Shown here one piece after another: positions 46,461 through 55,450 of a stretch of DNA of 64,000 nt (its first letter is position 1; the number at the start of each line of letters is the position of its first letter). Below the pieces are notes generated by a model, which was not told the DNA's origin, made no database searches, and saw only the letters and a program-made list of their open reading frames with translations. Location: the NCBI RefSeq assembly GCF_004769555.1, contig NZ_RQFY01000011.1:62001-126000 (forward strand), read 5' to 3'. This stretch comes from Leptospira koniambonensis (GTDB lineage Bacteria; Spirochaetota; Leptospiria; Leptospirales; Leptospiraceae). The position numbers and the translations under genes are program-made.

Positions 46461-47132
46461 ATGAATATCCAAGTTTTATACAAACCATCTTATTCCGTAG
46501 CGAAAGTTAATTTAAGTTCCGGAGAATCTATCAAGGCGGAAGCAGGGGCTCTCATGAGTATGAGCTCTCATATCCAAATGCAAACGAGCAAAGCACAGCA
46601 AGGAGGGATTTTAAAATCCTTAAAGGCTGCTTTTTTAGGAGGAGAATCTTTCTGGATGAATACATTCTCTGCATCACAACCTGGAGAAGTTTTACTTGCT
46701 CCCACTCTTCCTGGCGATATCGAAAAACTAGATTTGAATGGTACAATTTTTATCCAGTCCAGTTCCTTTCTAGCATCAAAACCAGATATCGATATAGATA
46801 CTAAGTTCCAAGGTCTGAAAGGTTTTTTCAGTGGAGAGTCTTTATTCTTCTTAAAACTTTCTGGATCTGGCACAGTTCTTATCTCAAGTTACGGCGGGAT
46901 AGAAGTATTAGATGTAGAAGGCGAATTTATAGTAGATACTGGCCATATAGTTGCATTCGAAGAAGGTCTGCAATACGAGATCACTAAGTTCGGAGGTTGG
47001 AAATCTTTCTTCTTGGGTGGAGAAGGTCTAGTCGCCAGATTCAAAGGAAAAGGAAGACTTTGGCTCCAATCCAGAAATGTGCCTACACTCGGCGCTTGGT
47101 TCAGATCAGAATTACCACCAAAAAAGGAATAG
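46461..47132 (+). CDS. AIM24/TIGR00266-like protein, copy 2
   Basis: This 223-residue paralogue starts 18 bp after copy 1 and keeps the family signatures GESIKAEAGALMSMSSHIQM, GGESFWMNTFSA, FFSGESLFFLKLSGSGTV and VDTGHIVAFEEGLQY. Divergence from copy 1 is spread evenly through the sequence, so the duplication is not recent. The last residues WLQSRNVPTLGAWFRSELPP differ among the copies and may specify partners. Its stop lies three bases before copy 3. Confidence 0.87.
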   Translation: MNIQVLYKPSYSVAKVNLSSGESIKAEAGALMSMSSHIQMQTSKAQQGGILKSLKAAFLGGESFWMNTFSASQPGEVLLAPTLPGDIEKLDLNGTIFIQSSSFLASKPDIDIDTKFQGLKGFFSGESLFFLKLSGSGTVLISSYGGIEVLDVEGEFIVDTGHIVAFEEGLQYEITKFGGWKSFFLGGEGLVARFKGKGRLWLQSRNVPTLGAWFRSELPPKKE

Positions 47133-47135
47133 TAT

Positions 47136-47822
47136 ATGAAATTTGAAATATTAGCAAAACCTGATTTTCCTATCTTAAAACTTAATATGACTTCCGGAGA
47201 ATCCATTCGTGCTGAATCCGGGGCTATGGTTGCAATGTCTCCTGAAGTCAAAATGGAAACCAAGGCACAAGGTGGAATATTCGCATCCGCTAAAAGAGCT
47301 TTATTCAGTGGTGAATCATTCTTCCAAAACACTTTCACTGTCGAGGGTGGAAATGGAGAATTATTTCTGACCTCTGCCACACAAGGAGACTTGGAACATA
47401 GAACTCTCAAAAACGAAGAATTGATCTTAAGTAGAGGAGCCTATGTTGCTGGCGGAACAGACCTTGTAATAGACAGTAAATGGGGAGGCTTCAAAGGATT
47501 TTTTGCAGGAGAAGGTTTATTCTTCCTGAAAGTTTCCGGAACAGGGGACCTTTTCTTTTCTAGCTTTGGAGCAATTCACCAAGTAGATGTAGACGGAATG
47601 TACATAGTCGACACAGGACATATAGTAGCATTCGAACCTAGTTTAGATTATCATATAGATAAGGTGGGAGGATTAAAATCGCTCTTCTTATCAGGTGAGG
47701 GACTAGTAGCAAAGTTTTCCGGAAAAGGAAAACTTTATCTACAAACTAGGAACCAAAACTCTTTTGCTTCTTGGGCAAATACCTGGAGAAGAGTGCAACG
47801 ATCTACAAGTGGAGGGGACTAA
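47136..47822 (+). CDS. AIM24/TIGR00266-like protein, copy 3
   Basis: The 228-residue third paralogue starts three bases after copy 2 stop (ATG at 47136) and shows GESIRAESGAMVAMSPEVKM, SGESFFQNTFTV, GAYVAGGTDLVIDS and VDTGHIVAFEPSLDY. It is slightly longer at the C-terminus, ending in a basic WANTWRRVQRSTSGGD. The three proteins may form mixed oligomers; family members pack as beta-barrel-like trimers. It ends convergently with the radical SAM gene (four-base overlap). Confidence 0.87.
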   Translation: MKFEILAKPDFPILKLNMTSGESIRAESGAMVAMSPEVKMETKAQGGIFASAKRALFSGESFFQNTFTVEGGNGELFLTSATQGDLEHRTLKNEELILSRGAYVAGGTDLVIDSKWGGFKGFFAGEGLFFLKVSGTGDLFFSSFGAIHQVDVDGMYIVDTGHIVAFEPSLDYHIDKVGGLKSLFLSGEGLVAKFSGKGKLYLQTRNQNSFASWANTWRRVQRSTSGGD

Positions 47823-49150
47823 ACCCTTCCAGGATAACCGATCACATCCATAAAGGCGGAAACAGAGAATACCGCCTTTCCCGGTCCCGGTTCTCCATAA
47901 CCTGGAGGTACTGGAAGATTATATTTTTCGAATGTAGACTTCCAGACAGTGAGTAATTCACAGAAATATTCCAATGGAGGGCCAGCCTGTGTTCCTAAAG
48001 TTGTATAAGGTTCAGGACACCAAGCAGTAAATCTAGGCATGATCCCCTTAGACATGAAGAAGTCTAAACCTTCTCCTGTAGACTTGATTGCTTCTGCAAC
48101 TGTTGCAAATCCCCAAGGCTGAGAAAGTTCTACTCCACCTACAAAGTTTGGGATTACATAAGAAGGTCCAAAAATTTCTGCAGAGTCAACGATCCGTCTG
48201 ATCCAAGTATCTCTGCCGATATAAGCTTCTTTTCCTGGGCAGATTTTTTTGAATAATTCAGGTTCCCAAACTTCGTAGTTGGGATGATATACTTGGATGC
48301 CTGCGTCTTTGAATTTTTTGCAGTCATCATTCTCCCAGGCTTGGGAAACGATCTTACCCATCCATCTTCCCGGGAATTTCTGTTCGATTGCTTGTGCGTA
48401 TTCTAAATAAAAATCTATTTCATTTTTCTTTTTGAGAGAAGTAATTACGGATCCGCCGGTGATCGTATAAACTTTTGCGATATCGTCTTCTGCATCTATC
48501 CAAGACAGAACTTCTAAAATATCTTCGATATCTTTAACGCCAGTATAAGGTCTGCCTGCATTCTTCTGTTGTCTATAGTTATGATTGATATCACAGTATG
48601 CACATTCTTCGTCTTTACCAAAGTATTGGCAGTTACGGAATACAGTTAAGTAGATCAGATATCCCCATTCAATAACAGGTGCGATCTCTCCCGGAATTTT
48701 TCCTGACTTGGTTTTGTGTCTGTACCAAGCGGGCTTAGGTGGATATTCCAGTTTTCCTAAAAATGTTTCGTTTAAATAAAGACCAGGTCTTCCTTCGTCT
48801 TTTTCTCCAGGAGGGATACGTTTTACTTTGTAAGGTGATTCAGGGTTATTACGAGTAGAGACAATAGTAGGTAATAAATTAAAATAACCACCTGAGATCT
48901 TGATCTCTTCCGGTGCCTTGGAATCAGTTCCTTCTTTCATATCCGCAAGCGGAATATGGTCGAAGGAGAAGATGAAATAATCCTTGGTCTTATAATCTCC
49001 CTCTATCTGAAAAGATTCAGGAAGAAAATGGATCCCTTGCCTCAGAATATCCTGCTTCAAAATTGCTTCGAACGGGATCTGTTTATATTTTCTTTCCATT
49101 TCCTCTAATAAGGCTATGGAAGATTCGGGGCGAAGGGTACTCGTGCTCAT
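47819..49150 (-). CDS. Radical SAM protein with atypical CX8CX2C motif
   Basis: I place the start at the ATG at 49150 (MSTSTLRPESS), which has GGAGC upstream; 443 residues. The frame open further upstream overlaps the sugar dehydrogenase antisense and is rejected. The cluster-binding cysteines appear as CQYFGKDEECAYCDIN (C-x8-C-x2-C) instead of the usual C-x3-C-x2-C, followed by a TGGSVITSL stretch reminiscent of the GGE motif and later CPGKEAYIGRD and FVGGVELSQPWG. It probably performs radical chemistry on an unknown substrate. Convergent with the AIM24 triplet. Confidence 0.75.
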   Translation of the reverse strand: MSTSTLRPESSIALLEEMERKYKQIPFEAILKQDILRQGIHFLPESFQIEGDYKTKDYFIFSFDHIPLADMKEGTDSKAPEEIKISGGYFNLLPTIVSTRNNPESPYKVKRIPPGEKDEGRPGLYLNETFLGKLEYPPKPAWYRHKTKSGKIPGEIAPVIEWGYLIYLTVFRNCQYFGKDEECAYCDINHNYRQQKNAGRPYTGVKDIEDILEVLSWIDAEDDIAKVYTITGGSVITSLKKKNEIDFYLEYAQAIEQKFPGRWMGKIVSQAWENDDCKKFKDAGIQVYHPNYEVWEPELFKKICPGKEAYIGRDTWIRRIVDSAEIFGPSYVIPNFVGGVELSQPWGFATVAEAIKSTGEGLDFFMSKGIMPRFTAWCPEPYTTLGTQAGPPLEYFCELLTVWKSTFEKYNLPVPPGYGEPGPGKAVFSVSAFMDVIGYPGRV

Positions 49151-49247
49151 CTTAGCTCCAGACTGGTTTGCGGGTATGTTTTGGCATCTAGTTTTTGGCT
49201 TTTTCATCCTTGACTGAGAGCTTTCAAACTGTATTTTTTCTGCCAGA

Positions 49248-50444
49248 ATGAGACGATTTCGCAACAGGATCTTAACCTTCTCTCTCTTTCTGGGACTCTT
49301 CCTTTTTATGGGAGATTGGCTTCTTCTTGCCAAAACCAAAAAACAAAAACCTAAAAAAGAAAGCGGCACAGAATACATTTTCGGTTGGACCCAGGTGGCT
49401 TCCGGATTTAAAGAAATTACTGATATACAATTTCATCCTAGCTTACCCGACGAGATGGTCGTATTAGAGAAGAAGGGAAAAATCCTTCTATGGAATTTTA
49501 CAAAGAAAGAATCAAAGTTAATCGCTGATTTTACAGGAAATGTAGAAACCAAATCAGAAGAAGGTTTACTGGGACTCGCATTTCACCCTAAGTTTTCGGA
49601 AAATAAACTCTTCTATATCAATGCGGTTTCTAAAGAAGCAGGCAAAGACCAGACATTCATTTTAGAATTTCACTGGGATGATTCTAAGATCATTCGTTGG
49701 CAGGATCGTAAAAGGATCTTACTCAGAGTGGATCAGCCTTATTCCAATCATAATGCGGGTCAGCTTAGTTTTGGCCCGGATGGAAAATTATATATTGGTT
49801 TTGGAGATGGAGGCGCAGGTGGAGATCCATTCAAACATGGGCAAAACACTTCTACTTATCTAGGAACTCTTATCCGAATAACACCTAATTTGGATTCAAA
49901 TGCTCCTCCTTATAAAATCCCGGAAGATAATCCTTACAAAAACTCACCGGGCTTCTTACCAGAAATTTGGGCTTATGGATTTAGAAATCCCTGGAAGTTC
50001 TCCTTCGATACAAAAACAGGAGATCTATATCTTGCTGATGTAGGCCAGGATGATTGGGAAGAAGTAGATCTGGTTCTAAAAGGTAAAAACTACGGTTGGA
50101 ATCTAAAGGAAGGATCTCATTGCTTTTTACCCAAGGATTCTTGCGAAAAACCAGGGTTAATCGATCCAATCTTAGAATATGATCATGATTTAGGTCGTTC
50201 TATTACAGGTGGATACGTCTACAGAGGGAAAAATCTTTCCAAATACTATGGATGGTATATATTTGCGGACTTTATCACAGGAAAGCTAGTTGGTTTCTCT
50301 ACAGAAGGAGAAGCCAAGAGGAAACTAACGGTATTAGGGGATACACACTTCCTAATTAGCACATTTGGCCAAGATTCCGCAGGTGAACTGTATTTTGGTG
50401 ATTTTAGTTCAGGAAATATCTTCCAAATTGGAAAAAAAAATTGA
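49248..50444 (+). CDS. PQQ-dependent sugar dehydrogenase-like protein
   Basis: The 398-residue exported protein has an N-terminal hydrophobic segment (ILTFSLFLGLFLFMGDWLLL) and the glucose/sorbosone dehydrogenase propeller: GLLGLAFHPKFSENKLFYIN, YSNHNAGQLSFGPDGKLYIG, DGGAGGDPFKHGQ, EIWAYGFRNPWKFSFD, TGDLYLADVGQDDWEEVDLV and SITGGYVYRGK. It would oxidise sugars in the periplasm with a PQQ cofactor; PQQ synthesis genes are not in this window. Function of many such homologues is not dehydrogenation, so the substrate is open. Confidence 0.85.
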   Translation: MRRFRNRILTFSLFLGLFLFMGDWLLLAKTKKQKPKKESGTEYIFGWTQVASGFKEITDIQFHPSLPDEMVVLEKKGKILLWNFTKKESKLIADFTGNVETKSEEGLLGLAFHPKFSENKLFYINAVSKEAGKDQTFILEFHWDDSKIIRWQDRKRILLRVDQPYSNHNAGQLSFGPDGKLYIGFGDGGAGGDPFKHGQNTSTYLGTLIRITPNLDSNAPPYKIPEDNPYKNSPGFLPEIWAYGFRNPWKFSFDTKTGDLYLADVGQDDWEEVDLVLKGKNYGWNLKEGSHCFLPKDSCEKPGLIDPILEYDHDLGRSITGGYVYRGKNLSKYYGWYIFADFITGKLVGFSTEGEAKRKLTVLGDTHFLISTFGQDSAGELYFGDFSSGNIFQIGKKN

Positions 50445-50544
50445 AATAAATTGAAAATCTCAAATCCATAGATGTTAACCCAATATAGATCGGACTGCCT
50501 CCACCGCGGTTTCTGATTAATCTCGATCAAAGAAGGATAGGGGT

Positions 50545-51726
50545 ATGAATAAGATCATTTCCGTTGCATCGGCCGTCCTAGTGGTCGGTCTGTTGACATC
50601 CGGAGCTTGTAAAAAGCCTGCGGAGAACGCGGATTCCGCGAACGCAAAACAGAGCCAACCATCGGCAATCGTAGTATTTAGCGTAGGGGAAGCAAAAATC
50701 CAACACGCTGACTTAACTGAAGACAAAGCTAGTCTTGGAACTGTCCTAAAAGAAGGGGACAAAGTTGAAACCAAGGCAAAAGCGAAAGTCGATATCCAAT
50801 TCTCTGATGGATCAGCGGTTCGTTTAGCTGAAAAATCTAGCTTGGAATTCTCCGCTCTCGCTTTGAATACCCAAGGAAACACTGACACTAGATTGTCTTT
50901 AGTTTCTGGAAAAGTTTTCGCTAAAGTAAATAAAGCAAGTAAAGACGATCAGTTCTCTGTAGTAACTCCAACCGCAATTGCGGGAGTTAGAGGAACTTCT
51001 TTCGTTGTGGATCGTACTAAAAACGACAGATCTGTTGTAAAAGTATTAGAAGGATCCGTTGCAGTATCTCCAAGAGTTCGCGCTCTGGAAGGTGCAACTG
51101 CTGAAGAGATTTCTGCGAATGCAGAATTACAAAAGATCAAAGCTTCTTTAGACAAAGCTGAAGTTATCTTAGAAAAAGACGAGTCTTCCATAGTAAAAGC
51201 TCCTGATAAAAAATTCGGTGAGAAAGAACTTACTAAGCTAGACGCTACTTTGGAGAAAGACATTCCTAAAGCGGTTACTAAACTAACCGGCGCAGGAGTT
51301 TCCAAAACCGAAGAAGAAGAGATCAGAACTATCGTTACTCTGGACAAAGACACTACCGATAAATTAGTAAAACTGAATATCGATCCTAAGTCTGGAAAAA
51401 TCGATGAAGCTACAAACGCTGCTAACGAAGCTGAGAGAAAGAAAATTGAAGAAGAATTAGCTAAGCGTCAGGCTGATGAGCTAAAAAGATTCAAGAACGT
51501 TCTTGTTTCTGCTCCTAAAAACCTGAAAACCAATAAGGATCTTGTAAACTACTACGAGAAACTGGAAAAAATCGTATTGGCTGATGGCAAAACTACCATC
51601 ATCGGAGCGATCGTAGACCAGCAAGGTAGCACAATGATCGTCCATACCGAAGATGGTATTAAGAAGATCAACCAGGATGATGTAAAAGAAGTTATCTACG
51701 ACTTCCAAACTAAATCCGAAAACTAA
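50545..51726 (+). CDS. FecR-domain lipoprotein (LipL45-like)
   Basis: The 393-residue lipoprotein has the signal VVGLLTSGACKK with the modified Cys at 22. A FecR domain follows at about residues 60-180 (VGEAKIQHADLTEDKASLGT, VKVLEGSVAVSPRV). The remainder is Lys/Glu-rich helical sequence, then a small domain at the end (GKTTIIGAIVDQQGSTMIVH). The arrangement resembles leptospiral LipL45; I am moderately sure of that name. No FecI-type sigma factor is near, so it is not a classical FecR anti-sigma. The ATG has AGGGG upstream, and a terminator follows. Confidence 0.8.
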   Translation: MNKIISVASAVLVVGLLTSGACKKPAENADSANAKQSQPSAIVVFSVGEAKIQHADLTEDKASLGTVLKEGDKVETKAKAKVDIQFSDGSAVRLAEKSSLEFSALALNTQGNTDTRLSLVSGKVFAKVNKASKDDQFSVVTPTAIAGVRGTSFVVDRTKNDRSVVKVLEGSVAVSPRVRALEGATAEEISANAELQKIKASLDKAEVILEKDESSIVKAPDKKFGEKELTKLDATLEKDIPKAVTKLTGAGVSKTEEEEIRTIVTLDKDTTDKLVKLNIDPKSGKIDEATNAANEAERKKIEEELAKRQADELKRFKNVLVSAPKNLKTNKDLVNYYEKLEKIVLADGKTTIIGAIVDQQGSTMIVHTEDGIKKINQDDVKEVIYDFQTKSEN

Positions 51727-51757
51727 TCCACAGGCACAAGCTTAAAGGTGGAAAAAT

Positions 51758-51788
51758 CCCGGGTTACCGCAAGGTGGCTCGGGTTTTT
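51758..51788 (+). terminator. Terminator after the FecR lipoprotein
   Basis: CCCGGGTTACC pairs with GGTGGCTCGGG (11 pairs including G-U pairs, GCAA tetraloop) and is followed by TTTTT. A GNRA-type loop on a long stem makes this a strong intrinsic terminator. Confidence 0.9.
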
Positions 51789-51794
51789 CTATTT

Positions 51795-51928
51795 AGAGAC
51801 ACGGAGTTTTTGTTGAGACGCAGTGCTTTATTTCCACACAGAGACGCCAAGGCGCAGAGTTTTAGAAAACTTCTATTCCAAAATATCTCTCTGCGGCTCC
51901 GCGACTCTGCGTGAGAAAAAACTTAGCG
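51795..51928. repeat. Dispersed hairpin repeat, copy B
   Basis: The segment carries CACAGAGACGCCAAGGCGCA near its middle and, inverted about 60 bp later, CTCTGCGGCTCCGCGACTCT with GCGTGAG. The two arms are imperfect inverses of each other. It is the most complete of three related copies in the window (see 26812-26972 and 56496-56581). Confidence 0.65.
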
Positions 51929-51950
51929 TCTCTAATATGCTCTGCGGCTC

Positions 51951-52286
51951 TTACCTGGGCTTATGATGAGGATGAGTATCCAGGTAATGATCCCAGAGTT
52001 TTAGGATCATATTCGAAATTTCTTCTAGATCTAAAACTAGAAGTTTGTCTTTATAATTCACTAGCAGTTTACTTTTACCAAATTTTTGGATCTCTCCCCA
52101 TTCCACTCTGAAACCGGGGATCAAACTAATTGAATCAAATAGAATGTCTTTGATCTCCATTTTGGAAACATGACCATTCTGTTTGGAAAGATAAGATAAA
52201 ATAGAATGGAAGATGATCTTTTTCATCTCTCCAGTATCCGGAATATCCGGCAGTTTATCTTTGACTCTTTTTAATTTTCGAACCAC
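51951..52286 (-). CDS. Small protein of unknown function
   Basis: The 111-residue basic protein (VRKLKRVKDKLPDIPDTGEM at the start) continues with a helical core (MKKIIFHSILSYLSKQNGHV, MEIKDILFDSISLIPG) and a beta segment (KSKLLVNYKDKLLVLDLEEI). The ATG at 52286 lies inside the last codons of lipA (16-bp overlap), so it is translated with lipA. I do not recognise the family, but coupling to lipA suggests an accessory function. Confidence 0.65.
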   Translation of the reverse strand: MVRKLKRVKDKLPDIPDTGEMKKIIFHSILSYLSKQNGHVSKMEIKDILFDSISLIPGFRVEWGEIQKFGKSKLLVNYKDKLLVLDLEEISNMILKLWDHYLDTHPHHKPR

Positions 52287-53176
52287 GGCACTTGCTCGTC
52301 CGCGTGATAAGAACTTCTGACCAAAGGTCCTGAGAATACAGTTCTGAATCCTAAGGCTTTTCCGAATTCTTTCAGATCTTTAAATACTTCAGGTCGAATA
52401 TATTCGCTCACAGGAAGATGTGTAGGAGTTGGTTGAAGATATTGTCCTAAGGTAATCATCTGCACTCCGACTGATCTGAGATCTTTTAAAGTTTGATGGA
52501 CTTCTTCTAATGTTTCGCCTAGTCCTAGGATGAGTCCACTTTTAGTTAAAAGTCCTTTTTCAGACGCATGCTGAAGAACATCCAAGGATCTTTCGTATTT
52601 TTTTGCAGGAGCTACAGTAGGAAATAATCTCTCTACGGTTTCTAGGTTATGATTGAATATGTCTGGTTTGGAAGAATAAACGATCTCTAAGTTTTCTTCC
52701 TTCATTTTAAAGTCTGGTACTAAAATTTCAATTTTGCATTCAGGCAATCTTTCTCGGATTAACTCTACAGTTTTTTTGTAATGAGCAGCGGCTCCATCTG
52801 ATAGATCATCTCTGTTAACTGATGTGATTACTACATGCTTAAGGCCTAAAACCTTCGCAGACTCTGCCACTCTTAACGGTTCTTCCGGATCTAAGGCGAG
52901 TGGTTTTCCAAAAGCAACATCACAATAGGAACAACGTCTTGTGCAAATATCACCTGCGAGCATATAAGTTGCGGTTTTTCTGGACCAACAATGATTCAGA
53001 TTAGGGCAAGAAGCACTTTCGCAGACTGTATTTAGTTTTCCTCCCTCGACGGAACTACGGACGAAATCGACCGGATTTTCCTTTTCACGGAAAGGAAGCC
53101 TAACCTTTAACCAGTCCGGTTTTTCGGGAGCGGGTTGGTAAGCATTGGATCTGGGCTTCTTTTTGAGAGGATTCAC
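52271..53176 (-). CDS. lipA: Lipoyl synthase LipA
   Basis: I choose GTG at 53176 (301 residues), because GGAGG lies eight bases upstream; a longer frame to 53299 would run under the neighbouring gene. The enzyme inserts sulfur into octanoyl-protein using two iron-sulfur clusters: the auxiliary cluster Cys52, Cys57, Cys63 (CESASCPNLNHC) and the radical SAM cluster Cys78, Cys82, Cys85 (CTRRCSYCD). The C-terminal RSSYHA supplies the Ser ligand of the auxiliary cluster. Its 3' end overlaps the small gene downstream. Confidence 0.95.
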   Translation of the reverse strand: MNPLKKKPRSNAYQPAPEKPDWLKVRLPFREKENPVDFVRSSVEGGKLNTVCESASCPNLNHCWSRKTATYMLAGDICTRRCSYCDVAFGKPLALDPEEPLRVAESAKVLGLKHVVITSVNRDDLSDGAAAHYKKTVELIRERLPECKIEILVPDFKMKEENLEIVYSSKPDIFNHNLETVERLFPTVAPAKKYERSLDVLQHASEKGLLTKSGLILGLGETLEEVHQTLKDLRSVGVQMITLGQYLQPTPTHLPVSEYIRPEVFKDLKEFGKALGFRTVFSGPLVRSSYHADEQVPWFEN

Positions 53177-53211
53177 CCTTAAAGCCTCCGTCCAAGTCCT
53201 AAAAGAGTCAA

Positions 53212-54036
53212 GTGTTTTGGGTAGCCGGAAATAGGCGGGTGTCCGAATCTGGAGAGGACCTTTCCAAGTCTGAGGGCAAGTTGGGCGAAAAAATCGCAAA
53301 AGAAAAATCGGGGGAAGAATCCTCCAAAGAGATCCGAATCAACAGATTCCTGGCAGACTGCGGCCTAGGATCTCGCAGAAAGGTAGAAGAATTGATCCTT
53401 TCCGGCAAAGTGAAAGTTAACGGTGCCGTCGAAAAGAATCTAAGCACAAAGATCCGGGTCGGTTCTGATATAGTGCAGGTTGGAAATAAAAAATTAGTTC
53501 CTCCTACTGAATCTGTGTTTCTCGCACTAAACAAACCTAAAGGTTTTCTTTGCTCTCATAGCGATCGTTTTCATTCTAATACAGTTTTTGAATTACTCCC
53601 TAAAAAGTACGGAAAACTTTTTATCGCAGGAAGATTGGACCTGGATTCCAGGGGTCTTCTTCTTTTATCCGACCAAGGAAACTTAGTCCAAGAGATCACT
53701 CATCCATCCGAAGGTTCCGAAAAAGAATACGAAGTAATCTTAGAAGAAGAATTGGATGCCAAAGAAGTAAAGGACAGATTCACTAAGGGATTTATCGACG
53801 AGGGAGAATTTTTAAAAGCGGAGAAGGTTACATCCTTAGTAAAAGGGGAAGAATCTTCCAAGTTCAGAGTGATCTTAAAACAAGGAAGAAAACGCCAGAT
53901 CCGTAGGATGTTCTCTATCCTTGGCGGAAGAGTGATCGATCTACAAAGAATTCGTATCGGAAAACTATCTTTGGAAAAATTGAAAATCGGAGAAGGTAAG
54001 TTCGTCTTACTGGATCCTAAAGTTTGGAGACCATGA
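53212..54036 (+). CDS. RsuA/RluB-type pseudouridine synthase
   Basis: The 274-residue enzyme has an S4 domain (INRFLADCGLGSRRKVEELI with VKVNGAVEKN) and the catalytic GRLDLDSRGLLLLSDQGN containing the essential Asp, then RQIRRMFSILGGRVIDLQRI. It isomerises uridine in ribosomal RNA. RsuA, RluB, RluE and RluF cannot be told apart by motif; RluB is the likeliest because of length and S4. The N-terminal 40 residues are a charged extension; start GTG at 53212 is uncertain. Its TGA overlaps the ATG of the MBOAT gene (ATGA). Confidence 0.9.
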   Translation: MFWVAGNRRVSESGEDLSKSEGKLGEKIAKEKSGEESSKEIRINRFLADCGLGSRRKVEELILSGKVKVNGAVEKNLSTKIRVGSDIVQVGNKKLVPPTESVFLALNKPKGFLCSHSDRFHSNTVFELLPKKYGKLFIAGRLDLDSRGLLLLSDQGNLVQEITHPSEGSEKEYEVILEEELDAKEVKDRFTKGFIDEGEFLKAEKVTSLVKGEESSKFRVILKQGRKRQIRRMFSILGGRVIDLQRIRIGKLSLEKLKIGEGKFVLLDPKVWRP

Positions 54037-55442
54037 ATTTTACCAGTTTAGAATTTTTATTTTTTTTCTGCCTAGTCTTTCTGGTGTATTGGAATCTTCC
54101 AGATCGATGGAAGAAACATTTTTTAATCTTAAGCTCCGCGTTATTTTACGCATTCTCTTCTTGGAAGTTTTTATTCCATCTCATTCTTGTGGTGGCGATT
54201 AACTGGGCATTCATTCGGTTTTTCTTAGCTAAAAAATGGTTCTTATATGTTTCTATTGGATTTAATGTTCTTAATTTAGCTTTTTTTAAATATTTCTATT
54301 TTTTCGCAGATATAGTCGGAATATTTTTAGGAATTCCTGATTTCCAAAACAAAGTCAGCTTGGATGGAATACTTTCTAAGTCTTTGGACTGGGCCGGATT
54401 TGAAGTAGTTCTTCCTCTAACCATCAGTTATTATACATTCCAATTCATTTCACTTTTAGTAGATAAGAGAAAAGGGGTGATCACAGAAGAGATTGGATTT
54501 TTTAAATTAGCTTCTTATATTTTCCTTTTTCCTGTAATGATCGCAGGTCCTATCTTAAGATTTAACGATGTAACAACCCAATTCGATTCTCCTAAAATGG
54601 AAAAAGAAGATATGGTGGACGGACTATGGCTCGTGGTCATAGGTCTTTTTAAAAAGTCTGTGGTTTCCGTTTTAATGTCTGGATCCATCTTCCAAGTATT
54701 TGCAGAAACATCTGCTTTTTCTGGAGCAGCACTTTTAAGTACGATATATTTCTTTGCGATCTATCTATACTTAGATTTTTCAGGGTTAACAGACATCGCA
54801 AGAGGAATGGGAAAACTTTTAGGATTTACTCTTCCCCAAAACTTCAGGGCTCCATTCTTCTTTACTGGATTTGGGGATTTTTGGAGAAGATGGCATTTGA
54901 CCTTCTCTTTTTGGATCCGAGATTACTTGTACATTCCACTTGGCGGTTCCAGAAGTGGGACAATACGTACTTGTTTTAATTATCTAGTCGCATTTGGTCT
55001 AGGTGGGCTTTGGCACGGAGCAAATTTAAATTATCTTCTTTGGGGAGTTTTGACAGGTTTATATCTTTCTATCGAAAGAGTATTAACCGATTGGAAGATC
55101 AAGATCCTACCTGAGATCCCTTATGTAAAAAGGATAATTACATATTTATTCGTTCTACATATCTACAGTATCTCTTGGATCTTATTCTTCACTCCTGATT
55201 TCGGTTCAGCCGTGGCGGCTGTAATGAGAATATTCGTTTGGTCGAATGGAATTGCCTTCCCGAATATGGAGCCTTGTATTTTTGCACTCTTAGTCGCTAT
55301 CTTATTCCATTCTGCCGAAGAATGGCCTGAAAAATTTAAGGTCGAGTTTAAGTGGAAAGCGCTACTTCTTCCTATCGTATGGATCTTGGTCTTACTCGCC
55401 GTACCTAGTGGAAACGCTGATTTCTTTTACGGACAATTCTGA
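54033..55442 (+). CDS. MBOAT family O-acyltransferase
   Basis: The 469-residue membrane protein (ATG at 54033, four-base ATGA overlap with the pseudouridine synthase gene) has around ten hydrophobic segments and the MBOAT signatures VVLPLTISYYTFQFISLLVD, YLYLDFSGLTDIARGMGKLL, FWRRWHLTFSFWIRDYLYIP and GGLWHGANLNYLLWGVLTG with the catalytic His. It is of the AlgI/DltB type, transferring acyl groups across the membrane to a surface molecule. The following DUF1574 gene supplies a probable extracellular partner. Confidence 0.93.
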   Translation: MNFTSLEFLFFFCLVFLVYWNLPDRWKKHFLILSSALFYAFSSWKFLFHLILVVAINWAFIRFFLAKKWFLYVSIGFNVLNLAFFKYFYFFADIVGIFLGIPDFQNKVSLDGILSKSLDWAGFEVVLPLTISYYTFQFISLLVDKRKGVITEEIGFFKLASYIFLFPVMIAGPILRFNDVTTQFDSPKMEKEDMVDGLWLVVIGLFKKSVVSVLMSGSIFQVFAETSAFSGAALLSTIYFFAIYLYLDFSGLTDIARGMGKLLGFTLPQNFRAPFFFTGFGDFWRRWHLTFSFWIRDYLYIPLGGSRSGTIRTCFNYLVAFGLGGLWHGANLNYLLWGVLTGLYLSIERVLTDWKIKILPEIPYVKRIITYLFVLHIYSISWILFFTPDFGSAVAAVMRIFVWSNGIAFPNMEPCIFALLVAILFHSAEEWPEKFKVEFKWKALLLPIVWILVLLAVPSGNADFFYGQF

Positions 55443-55450
55443 GAAATATA

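Noticed and set aside
49151..49378. N-terminal extension of the radical SAM frame
   Set aside because: It overlaps the sugar dehydrogenase coding strand; ATG at 49150 has its own ribosome site and gives a normal beginning.
53177..53299. Long-start version of lipA
   Set aside because: It would overlap the pseudouridine synthase gene; GTG at 53176 has GGAGG at ideal spacing and yields the usual length.
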